A stretch of DNA of 64,000 nucleotides, taken from contig NZ_JAFLNM010000001.1 of NCBI RefSeq assembly GCF_017313275.1, positions 1,240,001 through 1,304,000 on the forward strand, given 5' to 3'. The notes under the pieces are model-generated. The model did not search any database. It had not been told where the DNA came from and saw nothing but the letters and a program-made list of their open reading frames with translations. Every line of letters begins with the position of its first letter. The first letter of the stretch is position 1. Source of the DNA: Flagellimonas profundi. Lineage in GTDB: Bacteria > Bacteroidota > Bacteroidia > Flavobacteriales > Flavobacteriaceae. Shown here in pieces: positions 48,698-58,402 of this stretch. The translations under genes and the position numbers were made by a program.

Positions 48698-49342
48698 ATG
48701 AAAACGAATGTTTTAAAAATTGCCGTCATCGACAATGATGACAAGCTGGGCGGCATTTACAATCAGTACTTTCAGGGCAATGAGCAGTACGAACTTCATG
48801 GAGTTTATAGCTCTGTTCACAGCCTATTGTCCAATTTCGGACGGTCCCATCCGGACATTATCATCTGTGAGGCATTGCTGAACGGAATTTCAGGCATTGA
48901 TGGCCTTGAATATTTCTATCGCAAAAACAAAGACCTCAAGGTATTGATGATGAGCCAAGAAAATGATTTCAAAATCATAAAAGAAGCCTTCAAAAAAGGA
49001 GCTAGCGGCTACCTGATCAAACCAATCACCAAGGATAGGTTGTTCAATGCACTTGATGCCCTTGGCCAACATGGCATTGCTCTGGAACTGGATGTAGCGA
49101 AAAAAATTATTGATTCGTTCCAAACCAGGTCGTTCGATGTGTTCTCTAAAAAGGAAAACGAGATCATTGAACTCCTTACCCAAGGCTTTACTTACAAGAT
49201 GATTGCCGACAAACTATTTGTGACCCCTAGCGCGGTCAATTTCCACATTCAGAACATTTACGTTAAGCTCAATGTAAACTCAAAATCGGAAGCTTTGCGA
49301 AAGCTCAAGGAAATGGAAATGCAGCAGTTGAATGCGGCTTAA
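48698..49342 (+). CDS. NarL/LuxR-type regulator with atypical receiver (Glu in place of Asp)
   Basis: A 214-residue response-regulator-like protein. The receiver domain (residues ~5-122) keeps the acidic pocket (IDNDD, 11-15), the switch Ser (MMSQ, about 86) and the Lys (LIKP, about 108). At the phosphoacceptor site, however, it reads DIIICEALLNG, with Glu58 where Asp is expected. The C-terminal HTH (~148-205) is a normal LuxR type (FSKKENEIIELLTQGFTYKMIADKL, then AVNFHIQNIYVKLNVNSKSEA). No histidine kinase is adjacent. Glu can mimic phospho-Asp, so the protein may be constitutively active or controlled in another way. Confidence 0.9.
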   Translation: MKTNVLKIAVIDNDDKLGGIYNQYFQGNEQYELHGVYSSVHSLLSNFGRSHPDIIICEALLNGISGIDGLEYFYRKNKDLKVLMMSQENDFKIIKEAFKKGASGYLIKPITKDRLFNALDALGQHGIALELDVAKKIIDSFQTRSFDVFSKKENEIIELLTQGFTYKMIADKLFVTPSAVNFHIQNIYVKLNVNSKSEALRKLKEMEMQQLNAA

Positions 49343-49363
49343 ATCAAAAACTTTATCCAACAA

Positions 49364-49391
49364 AAAACCCTGACGAAATCGTCAGGGTTTT
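49364..49391. terminator. Bidirectional terminator between the regulator gene and dnaK
   Basis: AAAACCCTGACG (49364-49375) pairs perfectly with CGTCAGGGTTTT (49380-49391), loop AAAT; T-run on both strands. It serves both convergent genes. Confidence 0.93.
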
Positions 49392-49414
49392 TCTATTTAT
49401 ATAACCTAATTAAA

Positions 49415-51340
49415 TTACTTCACTTCTTCGAAGTCAACATCCTCAACGTTGTCACCTTCAGAAGCACCACCGTTACTGGCCGTATCATCGGCACCTGCAG
49501 ATGAATCTCCTGCTCCGGCTGCACCGCCTTGAGCTTCAGCTTGTGCTTTGTACATTTCTTCGGATGCTACTTTCCAAGCTTCGTTGATTTTTTCCAAAGC
49601 AGGCTCAATAACCGCTAGGTCTTTACCTTCGTAGGCTTTCTTCAACTCTTCCAAAGCTTCCTCGATCGGCTTTTTCTTGTCGTCGGACAATTTATCGCCA
49701 AACTCACTCAATTGCTTTTCGGTCTGGAAGATCATGGCATCTGCCTCGTTCAGTTTATCAGCGGTTTCTTTGGCTTTTTTATCTGCCTCGGCGTTGGCCT
49801 CCGCTTCTGCTTTCATCTTTTCGATTTCTTCCTCGGTTAAACCGGAAGAAGCCTCGATTCGGATGTCTTGCGATTTACCAGTGGCCTTGTCTGTTGCAGA
49901 AACCTTGATGATACCGTTCGCGTCGATATCGAAGGTCACTTCAATTTGAGGCGTACCTCTTGGTGCCGGTGGAATACCGTCCAAGTGGAACCTACCAATT
50001 GTTTTGTTATCCGCTGCCATAGGTCTTTCTCCTTGCAGAACGTGGATTTCAACCGAAGGTTGATTGTCCGCTGCCGTGGAGAACACCTGTGATTTCTTGG
50101 TCGGGATGGTTGTGTTCGCCTCAATCAATTTGGTGAACACGCTTCCCATGGTTTCGATACCCAAAGAAAGTGGGGTTACATCCAACAAGAGTACATCTTT
50201 TACATCTCCTGTCAACACACCACCTTGGATAGCGGCACCAATGGCCACAACCTCATCTGGGTTTACACCTTTGGATGGCTTTTTACCGAAGAATTTCTCA
50301 ACGGCTTCTTGTACCGCAGGGATACGGGTAGAACCACCTACCAAGATAATCTCGTCAATATCGCTTTTGGAAAGTCCTGCGGACTTCAATGCTTTCTCAC
50401 ATGGTTCGATTGTTCTTTTTACCAAATCGGCAATCAATTGCTCAAATTTGGAGCGGGACAATGTTCTTACCAAGTGTTTTGGTCCTGAAGACGTTGCTGT
50501 AACGTAAGGCAAGTTGATTTCTGTCTGTGCAGAAGAAGACAACTCGATTTTGGCCTTTTCGGCAGCTTCCCTCAAACGCTGAAGCGCCATGGGGTCTTCA
50601 CGAAGGTCCATATCTTCATCCTTCTTGAACTCTTCGGCCAACCAATCAATTATTTTTTGGTCAACATCGTCACCACCCAAGTGGGTATCACCATCCGTGG
50701 CCAATACTTCGAACACTCCGTCACCCAATTCAAGAATGGAAACATCGTGCGTACCACCACCAAAGTCGAACACCACTATTTTCTGGTCCGTGTCTTTTTT
50801 ATCGAGTCCGTATGCCAAAGATGCGGCAGTGGGCTCGTTAATAATACGTTCCACTGTTAAACCGGCAATTTCACCAGCTTCTTTGGTGGCCTGTCTTTGT
50901 GAATCGTTAAAATATGCGGGAACGGTAATTACCGCTCTCGTAACATCTTGTCCCAAGTAATCCTCTGCGGTCTTCTTCATTTTTTGAAGAATCATGGCAG
51001 ACAATTCTTGTGGAGTGTACAAACGGCCGTCCACATCTACACGTGGCGTATCGTTGTCACCTTTTGTCACCTTATAAGGTACTCTTTGCGCTTCCTTGCT
51101 GGATTCAGAGTATTTGTTACCCATAAATCGTTTAATGGAATAAATCGTTTTGTGAGGGTTGGTCACCGCTTGTCTTTTTGCAGGGTCACCGACCTTGATC
51201 TCCCCACCTTCAACAAATGCGATCATCGATGGAGTGGTTCGTTTACCCTCGGCATTTGGAATTACCACGGGTTCGTTACCTTCCATTACAGAGACGCAGG
51301 AGTTGGTCGTACCTAAGTCTATACCTATAATCTTGCTCAT
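49415..51340 (-). CDS. dnaK: Chaperone protein DnaK (Hsp70)
   Basis: A 641-residue ATP-dependent chaperone. The N-terminus [21 protein letters not shown] is the phosphate-1 motif, with [19 protein letters not shown] (phosphate 2) and [16 protein letters not shown] (adenosine) in the ATPase domain. The linker [17 protein letters not shown] precedes the substrate domain, and the C-terminal lid ends in a Gly/Ala/Asp-rich tail with EDVDFEEVK. Cytosolic; works with DnaJ and GrpE, which are not in the window. No heat-shock inverted repeat was found upstream. Confidence 0.98.
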   Translation of the reverse strand: MSKIIGIDLGTTNSCVSVMEGNEPVVIPNAEGKRTTPSMIAFVEGGEIKVGDPAKRQAVTNPHKTIYSIKRFMGNKYSESSKEAQRVPYKVTKGDNDTPRVDVDGRLYTPQELSAMILQKMKKTAEDYLGQDVTRAVITVPAYFNDSQRQATKEAGEIAGLTVERIINEPTAASLAYGLDKKDTDQKIVVFDFGGGTHDVSILELGDGVFEVLATDGDTHLGGDDVDQKIIDWLAEEFKKDEDMDLREDPMALQRLREAAEKAKIELSSSAQTEINLPYVTATSSGPKHLVRTLSRSKFEQLIADLVKRTIEPCEKALKSAGLSKSDIDEIILVGGSTRIPAVQEAVEKFFGKKPSKGVNPDEVVAIGAAIQGGVLTGDVKDVLLLDVTPLSLGIETMGSVFTKLIEANTTIPTKKSQVFSTAADNQPSVEIHVLQGERPMAADNKTIGRFHLDGIPPAPRGTPQIEVTFDIDANGIIKVSATDKATGKSQDIRIEASSGLTEEEIEKMKAEAEANAEADKKAKETADKLNEADAMIFQTEKQLSEFGDKLSDDKKKPIEEALEELKKAYEGKDLAVIEPALEKINEAWKVASEEMYKAQAEAQGGAAGAGDSSAGADDTASNGGASEGDNVEDVDFEEVK

Positions 51341-51572
51341 CGTATCTAAAGTTATATCTGTTTACAAATTCCTTTTTTATCTCGCTCTTAAAATGTCAAT
51401 GATTATGCCATGACCAAGAATATGACAAGGTGTCAGATTATTACCAAAACCCTTGAATACCATGATTGTATTGAAGATGCTACAATGAAAATTGAAAAAG
51501 CGACCCGTATATTTAAATATTCGCAATTTTATCCCGTTTAGCTTCCTATATTTGGAACTGTAAATTGAGTTT

Positions 51573-52997
51573 ATGGAGTGTATTAGTGTGTTCGATATGC
51601 TAAAAATCGGTGTAGGGCCTTCTAGCTCTCACACCCTTGGACCCTGGCGTGCCGCCGAACGCTGGATTGCCGAACTAGAAGAGCAGCATGTATTTGATGA
51701 CGTGCAATCCATCAAAGCCTATTTGTATGGTTCCCTTTGTTTAACGGGCAAAGGACACGCCACCGATATTGCCGTGGTCATGGGCTTGTTGGGCACCGAT
51801 CCAGAGACTGTGGATATTGACAGCATTACAGGAAGAATTGACAGGATCAAGGAAGAAAACAAACTCAACTTTGGTGGAAAAAGGGAGATTTCATTCAATT
51901 TTCAGAACGATATCCTCTTCAAGAAGGAATTTCTTCCCTTTCACGCCAACGGTATCCAGTTTGAAGCGGAGCTGTCCAACGGTAAAAAAATATCGGAAAC
52001 CTACTATTCCATAGGTGGCGGATTTGTGGTAAAGGAAGAGCGTATACACGCCAAAGAGAACAAAGAAACCTTTAAAACCTTTCCACATCCTGTAAAGACC
52101 GGCGATGAACTGCTCCAGCACTGCACCGCACAAAACAAATCCATCTCTACCATTGTGATGGAAAACGAGCTGTCACTGCGAACCGAAACTGAAATCAATG
52201 AAGGTATTGCCCGCATCTGGAATACCATGCTGGATTGCATGTACGTTGGCTGTCATACCGAAGGAAAGCTCCCCGGTGGATTGAACGTGAAACGACGTGC
52301 CTACGAGATACATCAAAAACTGAAAGGGGACGTCTCCTACTCCAATCCGCATGAATGGTTGGAAAGTATTCGGGACACGGAGGTCAAATTTCGACAAATT
52401 ATTAAATGGGTAAGCTGTTTTGCACTCAGCGTCAATGAAGTGAATGCTTCCTTGGGTCGAGTGGTTACCGCTCCAACCAACGGAAGCGCAGGCGTAATCC
52501 CTGCTGTATTGATGTATTATATGGTGATCGAAAACCACGATGCCAATTTTGATGATGTAAAACAATTTTTATTGGTGGCCAGTGAAGTCGGAAGTATCTT
52601 TAAGAAAGGGGCCACCATCTCCGCAGCTATGGGAGGATGCCAAGCAGAGATCGGGGTTTCATCCGCTATGGCCGCAGCTGGATTAACGGAACTGATGGGC
52701 GGCACTCCCGAGCAGGTGTTGATTGCCGCAGAAATTGCAATGGAGCATCATCTTGGACTTACCTGTGACCCCATTGGCGGTTTGGTACAGGTTCCTTGCA
52801 TTGAGCGCAATGCAATGGGGGCCATAAAGGCGATAAATGCCGCGGAATTGGCTTTGGACACCGACCCTAAAGATTGTAAAGTGCCTTTGGACAAAGTGGT
52901 GAACACCATGTGGGAGACCGCTAAGGATATGAGTTCCAAGTACAAGGAGACTTCCGAGGGCGGGCTCGCAGTGGGCGTATTCTTAAGTGATTGCTAA
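51573..52997 (+). CDS. sdaA: L-serine ammonia-lyase, single-chain iron-sulfur type
   Basis: A 474-residue enzyme that converts L-serine to pyruvate and ammonia using a 4Fe-4S cluster. The beta domain starts with [24 protein letters not shown] (split; residues ~5-28). The alpha domain carries [32 protein letters not shown] and [20 protein letters not shown], which include cluster cysteines. A TATATTTG -7 box at 51547-51554 predicts a leader of only about 12 nt before ATG 51573. The stop overlaps the convergent NTF2-like gene by 4 bp. Confidence 0.95.
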   Translation: MECISVFDMLKIGVGPSSSHTLGPWRAAERWIAELEEQHVFDDVQSIKAYLYGSLCLTGKGHATDIAVVMGLLGTDPETVDIDSITGRIDRIKEENKLNFGGKREISFNFQNDILFKKEFLPFHANGIQFEAELSNGKKISETYYSIGGGFVVKEERIHAKENKETFKTFPHPVKTGDELLQHCTAQNKSISTIVMENELSLRTETEINEGIARIWNTMLDCMYVGCHTEGKLPGGLNVKRRAYEIHQKLKGDVSYSNPHEWLESIRDTEVKFRQIIKWVSCFALSVNEVNASLGRVVTAPTNGSAGVIPAVLMYYMVIENHDANFDDVKQFLLVASEVGSIFKKGATISAAMGGCQAEIGVSSAMAAAGLTELMGGTPEQVLIAAEIAMEHHLGLTCDPIGGLVQVPCIERNAMGAIKAINAAELALDTDPKDCKVPLDKVVNTMWETAKDMSSKYKETSEGGLAVGVFLSDC

Positions 52998-53473
52998 TCC
53001 ATGCAGCCTTCCTTGCCCCTGGTATCAATAAGGTAGATAATCTTCCATTCGCCATTAAAATCAATGAGCTGAAAGGAGTTGATGCCACAGTGACTGAACT
53101 CTCCGTTCAACCAAAACTCATAACCTACCCAAGCATTGGCCATCGTCCTATCTACCTGAATGGAGAATGAAGTGAGCTTTTCCTCAAACTTTGTCGTTTC
53201 CGGAATGCCGACAATGGATTTTAGAAATTTGGAGAATTCTTCCGTCCTAAAAAGCGTCTTCCCTTCTTGATTTTTTCCTGTGGTTTGGAGGACTATATTA
53301 TCGGCCACGGTACTTTTGATAATGGTGGAATCTTGTTTGTGGAAGCCATCAAAAAAAGTTTCGACAACCTGTTTTATTTCGGCTTTGGTTTCTTCGGTTG
53401 AAGGATTTGGTCCTTGGGCATATCCGAACACTCCCATAGCAAACAGCACTACACAACTGAACAGTTTTCTCAT
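52994..53473 (-). CDS. Secreted SnoaL/NTF2-like protein
   Basis: A 159-residue exported protein. Start ATG 53473 gives the signal peptide MRKLFSCVVLFAMGVFGYAQ; the frame reaches 53509 but the longer N-terminus is unlike a signal. The mature part has the NTF2-like cone fold pattern: a long first helix KAEIKQVVETFFDGFHKQD, strands TVADNIVLQTTG, and a last strand GEWKIIYLIDTRG. Such proteins are often small-molecule binders or enzymes of unknown substrate. It is convergent with sdaA and divergent from panB. Confidence 0.8.
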   Translation of the reverse strand: MRKLFSCVVLFAMGVFGYAQGPNPSTEETKAEIKQVVETFFDGFHKQDSTIIKSTVADNIVLQTTGKNQEGKTLFRTEEFSKFLKSIVGIPETTKFEEKLTSFSIQVDRTMANAWVGYEFWLNGEFSHCGINSFQLIDFNGEWKIIYLIDTRGKEGCMD

Positions 53474-53543
53474 TTTATTAGTTTTTTGATTGAAGCCTAA
53501 ATTAAACAAATCTGCTTACTTTTAGCCTTCAAATGTAATTACG

Positions 53544-54362
53544 ATGTCTATAGCTAAAAAAGAATATAAAAGGGTAACGGTAAAATCGTTGGTGGATATG
53601 AAAAAGACCGGTGAGAAAATCAGTATGCTTACCTCCTACGATTATTCCATGGCCAAAATTGTGGATGGTGCCAATGTAGATGCCATTTTGGTCGGTGATT
53701 CTGCCAGTAATGTAATGGCCGGTCATGAGACTACATTGCCCATCACCCTAGATCAAATGATCTATCACGCCACCTCTGTGGTCAGGGCTGCAAAAAGAGC
53801 CTTGGTAGTTGTGGACATACCCTTTGGGAGTTATCAAGGAGATTCCAAAGAAGCCTTGCGCTCCGCTATTCGGATCATGAAAGAAAGTGGTGCGCATGCG
53901 GTAAAAGTTGAGGGTGGTGAAGAAATCAAAATATCCATCAGCCGAATCTTGGAGGCAGGAATCCCTGTAATGGGCCACTTGGGGCTGACCCCACAGTCCA
54001 TTTATAAATTTGGCACCTATACGGTCCGCGCCAAGGAAGAGGAAGAGGCCGATAAACTAAAGTCGGATGCCAAACTATTGGAAGAATTGGGCTGTTTTGC
54101 CATTGTTCTGGAGAAGATTCCAGCAAAATTGGCCAAAGAGGTGGCAGAAAGTGTTTCCATACCCATTATTGGAATCGGTGCTGGTGGACATGTAGACGGA
54201 CAGGTTCTGGTAGTGCATGATATGTTGGGAATGACACACGAATTCCACCCAAGATTCTTGAGAAGGTATTTGAACCTTTATGATGAAATGAGCAATGCCA
54301 TTTCCCAATATGTGGATGATGTAAAAAGTCGGGATTTCCCGAACGATGATGAGTCCTACTAG
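53544..54362 (+). CDS. panB: 3-methyl-2-oxobutanoate hydroxymethyltransferase
   Basis: A 272-residue enzyme of pantothenate synthesis that adds a hydroxymethyl group from methylene-THF to 2-ketoisovalerate. Signatures: [27 protein letters not shown] (split; residues ~28-54) with metal-binding Asp, [32 protein letters not shown] and [22 protein letters not shown] near the end. It starts at ATG 53544 and is followed by a four-helix-bundle protein gene on the same strand. No panC is in the window. Confidence 0.96.
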   Translation: MSIAKKEYKRVTVKSLVDMKKTGEKISMLTSYDYSMAKIVDGANVDAILVGDSASNVMAGHETTLPITLDQMIYHATSVVRAAKRALVVVDIPFGSYQGDSKEALRSAIRIMKESGAHAVKVEGGEEIKISISRILEAGIPVMGHLGLTPQSIYKFGTYTVRAKEEEEADKLKSDAKLLEELGCFAIVLEKIPAKLAKEVAESVSIPIIGIGAGGHVDGQVLVVHDMLGMTHEFHPRFLRRYLNLYDEMSNAISQYVDDVKSRDFPNDDESY

Positions 54363-54461
54363 ATAGGTTGGATTTTTTGATAATTCGATTTTTGGATTTT
54401 TCTGTTTTTGATCTGAATGATTATTTTTGAGCATCGACCTCCAAACCAAATATCATATGAA

Positions 54462-54812
54462 ATGCACCGATTTAAAGATTTGGAAATATGGAGGTTAAGC
54501 AGGAAGTTTTGTTCAGATATTTATGAAGCCACATCATCATTCCCTGAAACTGAAAAATTTGGGATTACCAATCAACTGAGAAGGGCTTCAGTATCAGTTC
54601 CATCAAACATTGCTGAAGGTTGCTCAAGAAAATCCAAAAGAGATTTTTCAAGGTTTTTGGAAATTGCCCTGGGTTCAATGTATGAAATTGAAACCCAACT
54701 ATTAATTTCCAATGATTTGGATTTCATTCAAAAAAATGAATTGAACTGTCTTCTACAAAAATTAGATTCTATAATTAAAATGACTTCAAAATTTAAGTCC
54801 ACGCTAAAGTGA
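54462..54812 (+). CDS. Four-helix-bundle protein (S23/IVP family)
   Basis: A 116-residue all-helical protein of the family first seen encoded within 23S rRNA intervening sequences, also found free-standing in Bacteroidota and related to the Avd protein of diversity-generating retroelements. The hallmark FGITNQLRRASVSVPSNIAEG and YEIETQLLISNDL are present. Start ATG 54462 (MHRFKDLEIWRLSRKF) is chosen over ATG 54417, whose extra 15 residues are not family-like. No rRNA, reverse transcriptase or variable repeat is near. It overlaps the RluA gene by 4 bp. The cellular role is unknown. Confidence 0.88.
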   Translation: MHRFKDLEIWRLSRKFCSDIYEATSSFPETEKFGITNQLRRASVSVPSNIAEGCSRKSKRDFSRFLEIALGSMYEIETQLLISNDLDFIQKNELNCLLQKLDSIIKMTSKFKSTLK

Positions 54813-55534
54813 AATCAAAAAATGCAAAAATCGAAGACTCCAACAGGTCCACTCCCTCCAACCTTCAAGTGCTCTATGAAGACAACCACCTTATTGTGGT
54901 TAATAAGCGCGTAGGGGATATTGTTCAAGGAGATAAAACAGGTGACGATCCTTTGAGTGAGGTCGTAAAACAATATCTAAAGGAAAAATACAACAAGCCC
55001 GGTAATGTATATTTGGGTGTTGTGCACCGTTTGGACAGACCCACTTCGGGGATTGTACTTTTTTCCAAAACCTCCAAAGCCCTGCCCCGTCTCAATAAAA
55101 TGTTTGCCCAAGGGGAGACTAAAAAAATGTATTGGGCGGTCGTAAAAAATGCCCCTCCACAGGAAAGCGGTACTTTGATCCATTGGTTGGTACGCAATCC
55201 AAAGCAGAACAAGTCTTATGCGCACAACAAAGAAGTTCCCAATAGCAAAAAGGCTGAGTTGGACTATAAGATCATAAAAAAACTGGATAATTATTTCTTG
55301 CTGGAAATTGATTTGAAAACAGGTAGACATCATCAAATTAGGGCACAATTGGCGGCTATCGGCTGTTACATAAAAGGAGATTTAAAATATGGAGCCGACC
55401 GAAGTAATAAGGATGGTGGCATACATTTACATGCAAGAAGTCTGGCCATTATGCACCCGGTTCAAAAAGAGGCCATTGCTTTTTTGGCGCCTCCACCAGA
55501 GGACCCCGTTTGGAACGCCTGCCTTAGCGAGTAA
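54809..55534 (+). CDS. RluA-family pseudouridine synthase
   Basis: A 241-residue enzyme that isomerises uridine to pseudouridine in rRNA or tRNA. The catalytic Asp lies in GVVHRLDRPTSGIVLFSKT (motif HRLDRxTSG, about residues 71-80), followed by KTGRHHQIRAQLAAIGC (the H-QIR-QL motif). No N-terminal S4 domain is seen, and the target cannot be named. It overlaps the four-helix-bundle gene start-stop by 4 bp and the convergent 514-residue gene by 11 bp. Confidence 0.93.
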   Translation: MKSKNAKIEDSNRSTPSNLQVLYEDNHLIVVNKRVGDIVQGDKTGDDPLSEVVKQYLKEKYNKPGNVYLGVVHRLDRPTSGIVLFSKTSKALPRLNKMFAQGETKKMYWAVVKNAPPQESGTLIHWLVRNPKQNKSYAHNKEVPNSKKAELDYKIIKKLDNYFLLEIDLKTGRHHQIRAQLAAIGCYIKGDLKYGADRSNKDGGIHLHARSLAIMHPVQKEAIAFLAPPPEDPVWNACLSE

Positions 55535-57068
55535 GTGCCAAAGCCTTTTCCCTAATGATCTCGGAAACCGGTTTGTTTTGCAAATGGCTTTCCAACCAGG
55601 AAAGGATGTCCAAATACAAGAATGCCCTTTTTTCGTAGGGATGGTTCTCGTACTTTTTGAGTTCGTTGTACAGCTTCTGGAACTCTCCTTTTAAATCTGT
55701 CGGGTAAATGTCCCCGAGGTTTCTCAAAAACTTGATCATTTCCTTTTGTACTTCGTGCAAGTCGTTCATTTTCAACAAGAACTTGTACGTACTTTTAAGC
55801 TGCACTTCCAAGTGGTAGTCCATTCCAGCCTCGTAATGCGCCACCAGACTCAAGACCCTCGCAAAGCACATAAGATCTTCACGCATCTTCAACTTTTTGT
55901 TGGAGATGATCTTTTTGAGGTAGGCGATACAGTTTTTGTTGTCCCCATTTCCAAAGTACAGGCATGCGATTTTGTAATAGAGCAACATAATGTGGTGCTC
56001 ATCAATCTGTTGCCGGTGCTTTTTGATTCCGTACTCGATAATGTTTACCAAGTAAATCCCTTTATCAAAAGTCCCCTCCAGAAAATGGAGGTTCAATTTG
56101 TTGGTGTTGATGTACAAAAAGGCTAGCGAAGAAATGTTATCGTTTTTGGGGAACTTAGGGTCTTTTACCTGCTCTTCCAATCTTTCCAATGTTTCCCTGA
56201 ACTGGGATGCGTATTTCACAAAGAAAAGTGACTCCAACAAATAATGGTTTCCCTTTAAAAAGAACACGGGATTCAACGGAATCATATGTTCGTTTTCATA
56301 AAACAGGTCGACCCATTTACTGGCATATTTATAGGCTGACAAAAAGTCCTGAATCAAAAGGTTGTACCACAAATGCGCCTTGTACAACCACAATTTTTCA
56401 CGAAAGCCCAACTTTTCAATATCGTACTTGGGCAAATGCTCTTCAAAGTAGGTTTTTACCTTTTGAAGATCTTCATCACTGCGCACATAGCCCACTTTCA
56501 ACATCATACCGTATAACTGTAACGAAAGATTGGAAAGTTTGCTTGTAATAACATTCTGCTCGGAAAGTTCCTTGGCCTCCACCGCTAGCTCATCTGCTCT
56601 ATCAGGAATACTACGGGTAATGTATTGGGTTTCGATTACCTTTTCGAGCTCCACAATTTCGTAGGCCACGTTCTTCTCCTCATTTTCTATGGCGAAGCTT
56701 TTGGCCTTTTCCAAAATCTTCAAGCTCTGTTTGTAGAGCCCTTTTTGATAAAGAATAGTGGCAAAATCCAACTGTTCCCTAATCTGAATTCGAACATTTT
56801 GGTTTACGGGATTCAACCTAAGGCTTACCAAAATTTGCTTGTACAAATGTGCCTTAAGATTGGAAAGCTGTGATTTTTTAACGATGCCACTATCCAGAAT
56901 CTGCTTTTCATCGTACTTACGCATCTTGTCCAAAAGGTTGAAAAGGGCCAAAAACTTGGCATCCGTATTCACCCCTAAACGGCCAACATATAGCTTAAAT
57001 TGGCGTTTTTCGGACTTAGAAAGCGATTTTACCAGTACAAACAAAGCATCCTTATGGGCATTTGTCAT
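55524..57068 (-). CDS. Conserved helical-repeat protein, unknown
   Basis: A 514-residue protein that is almost wholly alpha-helical and charged, without signal peptide or membrane helix. The helices are paired in a TPR/SEL1-like way (for example LYQKGLYKQSLKILEKAKSFAIE around residues 107-130, and YYKIACLYFGNGDNKNCIAYLKKI near 365), suggesting a superhelical scaffold for protein contacts. I do not recognise a named family. It stands alone, with 147 bp before divergent leuA. Confidence 0.78.
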   Translation of the reverse strand: MTNAHKDALFVLVKSLSKSEKRQFKLYVGRLGVNTDAKFLALFNLLDKMRKYDEKQILDSGIVKKSQLSNLKAHLYKQILVSLRLNPVNQNVRIQIREQLDFATILYQKGLYKQSLKILEKAKSFAIENEEKNVAYEIVELEKVIETQYITRSIPDRADELAVEAKELSEQNVITSKLSNLSLQLYGMMLKVGYVRSDEDLQKVKTYFEEHLPKYDIEKLGFREKLWLYKAHLWYNLLIQDFLSAYKYASKWVDLFYENEHMIPLNPVFFLKGNHYLLESLFFVKYASQFRETLERLEEQVKDPKFPKNDNISSLAFLYINTNKLNLHFLEGTFDKGIYLVNIIEYGIKKHRQQIDEHHIMLLYYKIACLYFGNGDNKNCIAYLKKIISNKKLKMREDLMCFARVLSLVAHYEAGMDYHLEVQLKSTYKFLLKMNDLHEVQKEMIKFLRNLGDIYPTDLKGEFQKLYNELKKYENHPYEKRAFLYLDILSWLESHLQNKPVSEIIREKALALTR

Positions 57069-57215
57069 CGTAAAAAATATTATTTAAACTATTGTTTTTC
57101 AGTTATTTAAATTATTCAAAAAGCAGTTTAACGTTGTAACATACTCTCAACTGCTTTTCCCCTTCAGCCTACCTTCCCTATTTTCGTAAGTCATAGAAAA
57201 AAATAGGTTGATATA

Positions 57216-58388
57216 ATGGGTAAAGATAAGGTAGAAATTTTTGACACAACACTAAGAGATGGAGAACAGGTACCTGGTTGTAAACTGGATACCGAACAAA
57301 AATTAATCATTGCCGAAAGATTGGATGAACTGGGAGTTGATGTAATCGAGGCAGGGTTTCCCATATCTAGCCCTGGTGATTTTAAATCGGTGAACGAGAT
57401 TGCCAAACTGGTCAAAAATGCAACGGTCTGCGGATTGACCCGCGCAGTGAAAAAGGACATTGAAGTGGCAGCTGAAGCCATCAAAGATGCCAAAAGACCA
57501 AGAATACATACTGGAATCGGTACTTCTGAATCTCACATCAAATACAAATTCAACTCCACACAGGATAAAATTATAGAGCGTGCAGTAGAAGCTGTATCCT
57601 ATGCCAAAACTTTTGTGGAAGATGTTGAGTTTTACGCCGAAGACGCTGGCCGTACCGATAATGAGTTTTTAGCACGAATCTGTGAAGCGGCCATCAAGGC
57701 CGGGGCAACAGTACTGAACATTCCCGATACAACAGGATATTGCTTGCCCGAGGAATATGGTGCCAAGATGAAATACTTGAAAGAAAATGTAAAGGGTATC
57801 GACAAGGCCATTCTTTCCTGCCATTGCCACAATGATTTAGGATTGGCCACCGCAAACTCCATCGCGGGGGTAGTAAACGGAGCCAGACAAATCGAATGTA
57901 CGATCAATGGTATCGGGGAAAGAGCGGGCAACACTTCTTTGGAGGAGGTTGTTATGATCATGAGGCAACACCCTTATTTAAATTTAGACACCGACATCAA
58001 CAGTAAACTGCTTTGGGACACCAGTACCATGGTTTCACAAAAAATGGGAATGCCTGTCCAGCCCAATAAAGCTATTGTGGGATCTAATGCATTTGCGCAT
58101 AGTTCAGGAATTCACCAAGACGGAGTGATCAAGCAACGTGAAACCTACGAAATCATCGACCCAAAAGATGTGGGAGTGAGTGAATCTTCCATTGTATTGA
58201 CAGCAAGAAGTGGTCGCGCCGCTTTGGCTTATAGAGCAAAAAATGTTGGCTACGAACTAACAAAAGTTCAATTGGATGCCGTTTACCAAAACTTTTTGAA
58301 GTATGCCGATGTTAAAAAAGAAATATTGGATGAGGACATCCACGAAATTGTTGAGACCAGCAATATCGGAATGAAAAGCCTAGCTTAA
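57216..58388 (+). CDS. leuA: 2-isopropylmalate synthase, short form
   Basis: Condenses acetyl-CoA with 2-ketoisovalerate in leucine synthesis. The 390-residue HMGL-like protein has the metal-binding [13 protein letters not shown] at its start, [15 protein letters not shown] (the HxH and N metal ligands) and [11 protein letters not shown], followed by the communication subdomain with [10 protein letters not shown]. The ~120-residue C-terminal LeuA dimer (leucine-feedback) domain is missing, so feedback inhibition may be absent or differ. Homocitrate synthase-type activity is an alternative, but leuB downstream (14-bp gap) supports LeuA. Confidence 0.9.
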   Translation: MGKDKVEIFDTTLRDGEQVPGCKLDTEQKLIIAERLDELGVDVIEAGFPISSPGDFKSVNEIAKLVKNATVCGLTRAVKKDIEVAAEAIKDAKRPRIHTGIGTSESHIKYKFNSTQDKIIERAVEAVSYAKTFVEDVEFYAEDAGRTDNEFLARICEAAIKAGATVLNIPDTTGYCLPEEYGAKMKYLKENVKGIDKAILSCHCHNDLGLATANSIAGVVNGARQIECTINGIGERAGNTSLEEVVMIMRQHPYLNLDTDINSKLLWDTSTMVSQKMGMPVQPNKAIVGSNAFAHSSGIHQDGVIKQRETYEIIDPKDVGVSESSIVLTARSGRAALAYRAKNVGYELTKVQLDAVYQNFLKYADVKKEILDEDIHEIVETSNIGMKSLA

Positions 58389-58402
58389 ATTACGCATACC
58401 AT

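Noticed and set aside
54417..54812. Longer start for the four-helix-bundle protein
   Set aside because: The first 15 residues are not family-like; MHRFKDLEIW at 54462 matches the usual N-terminus.
54462..54812. Considered as the Avd component of a diversity-generating retroelement
   Set aside because: No reverse transcriptase, template repeat or variable repeat is seen in the neighbourhood.
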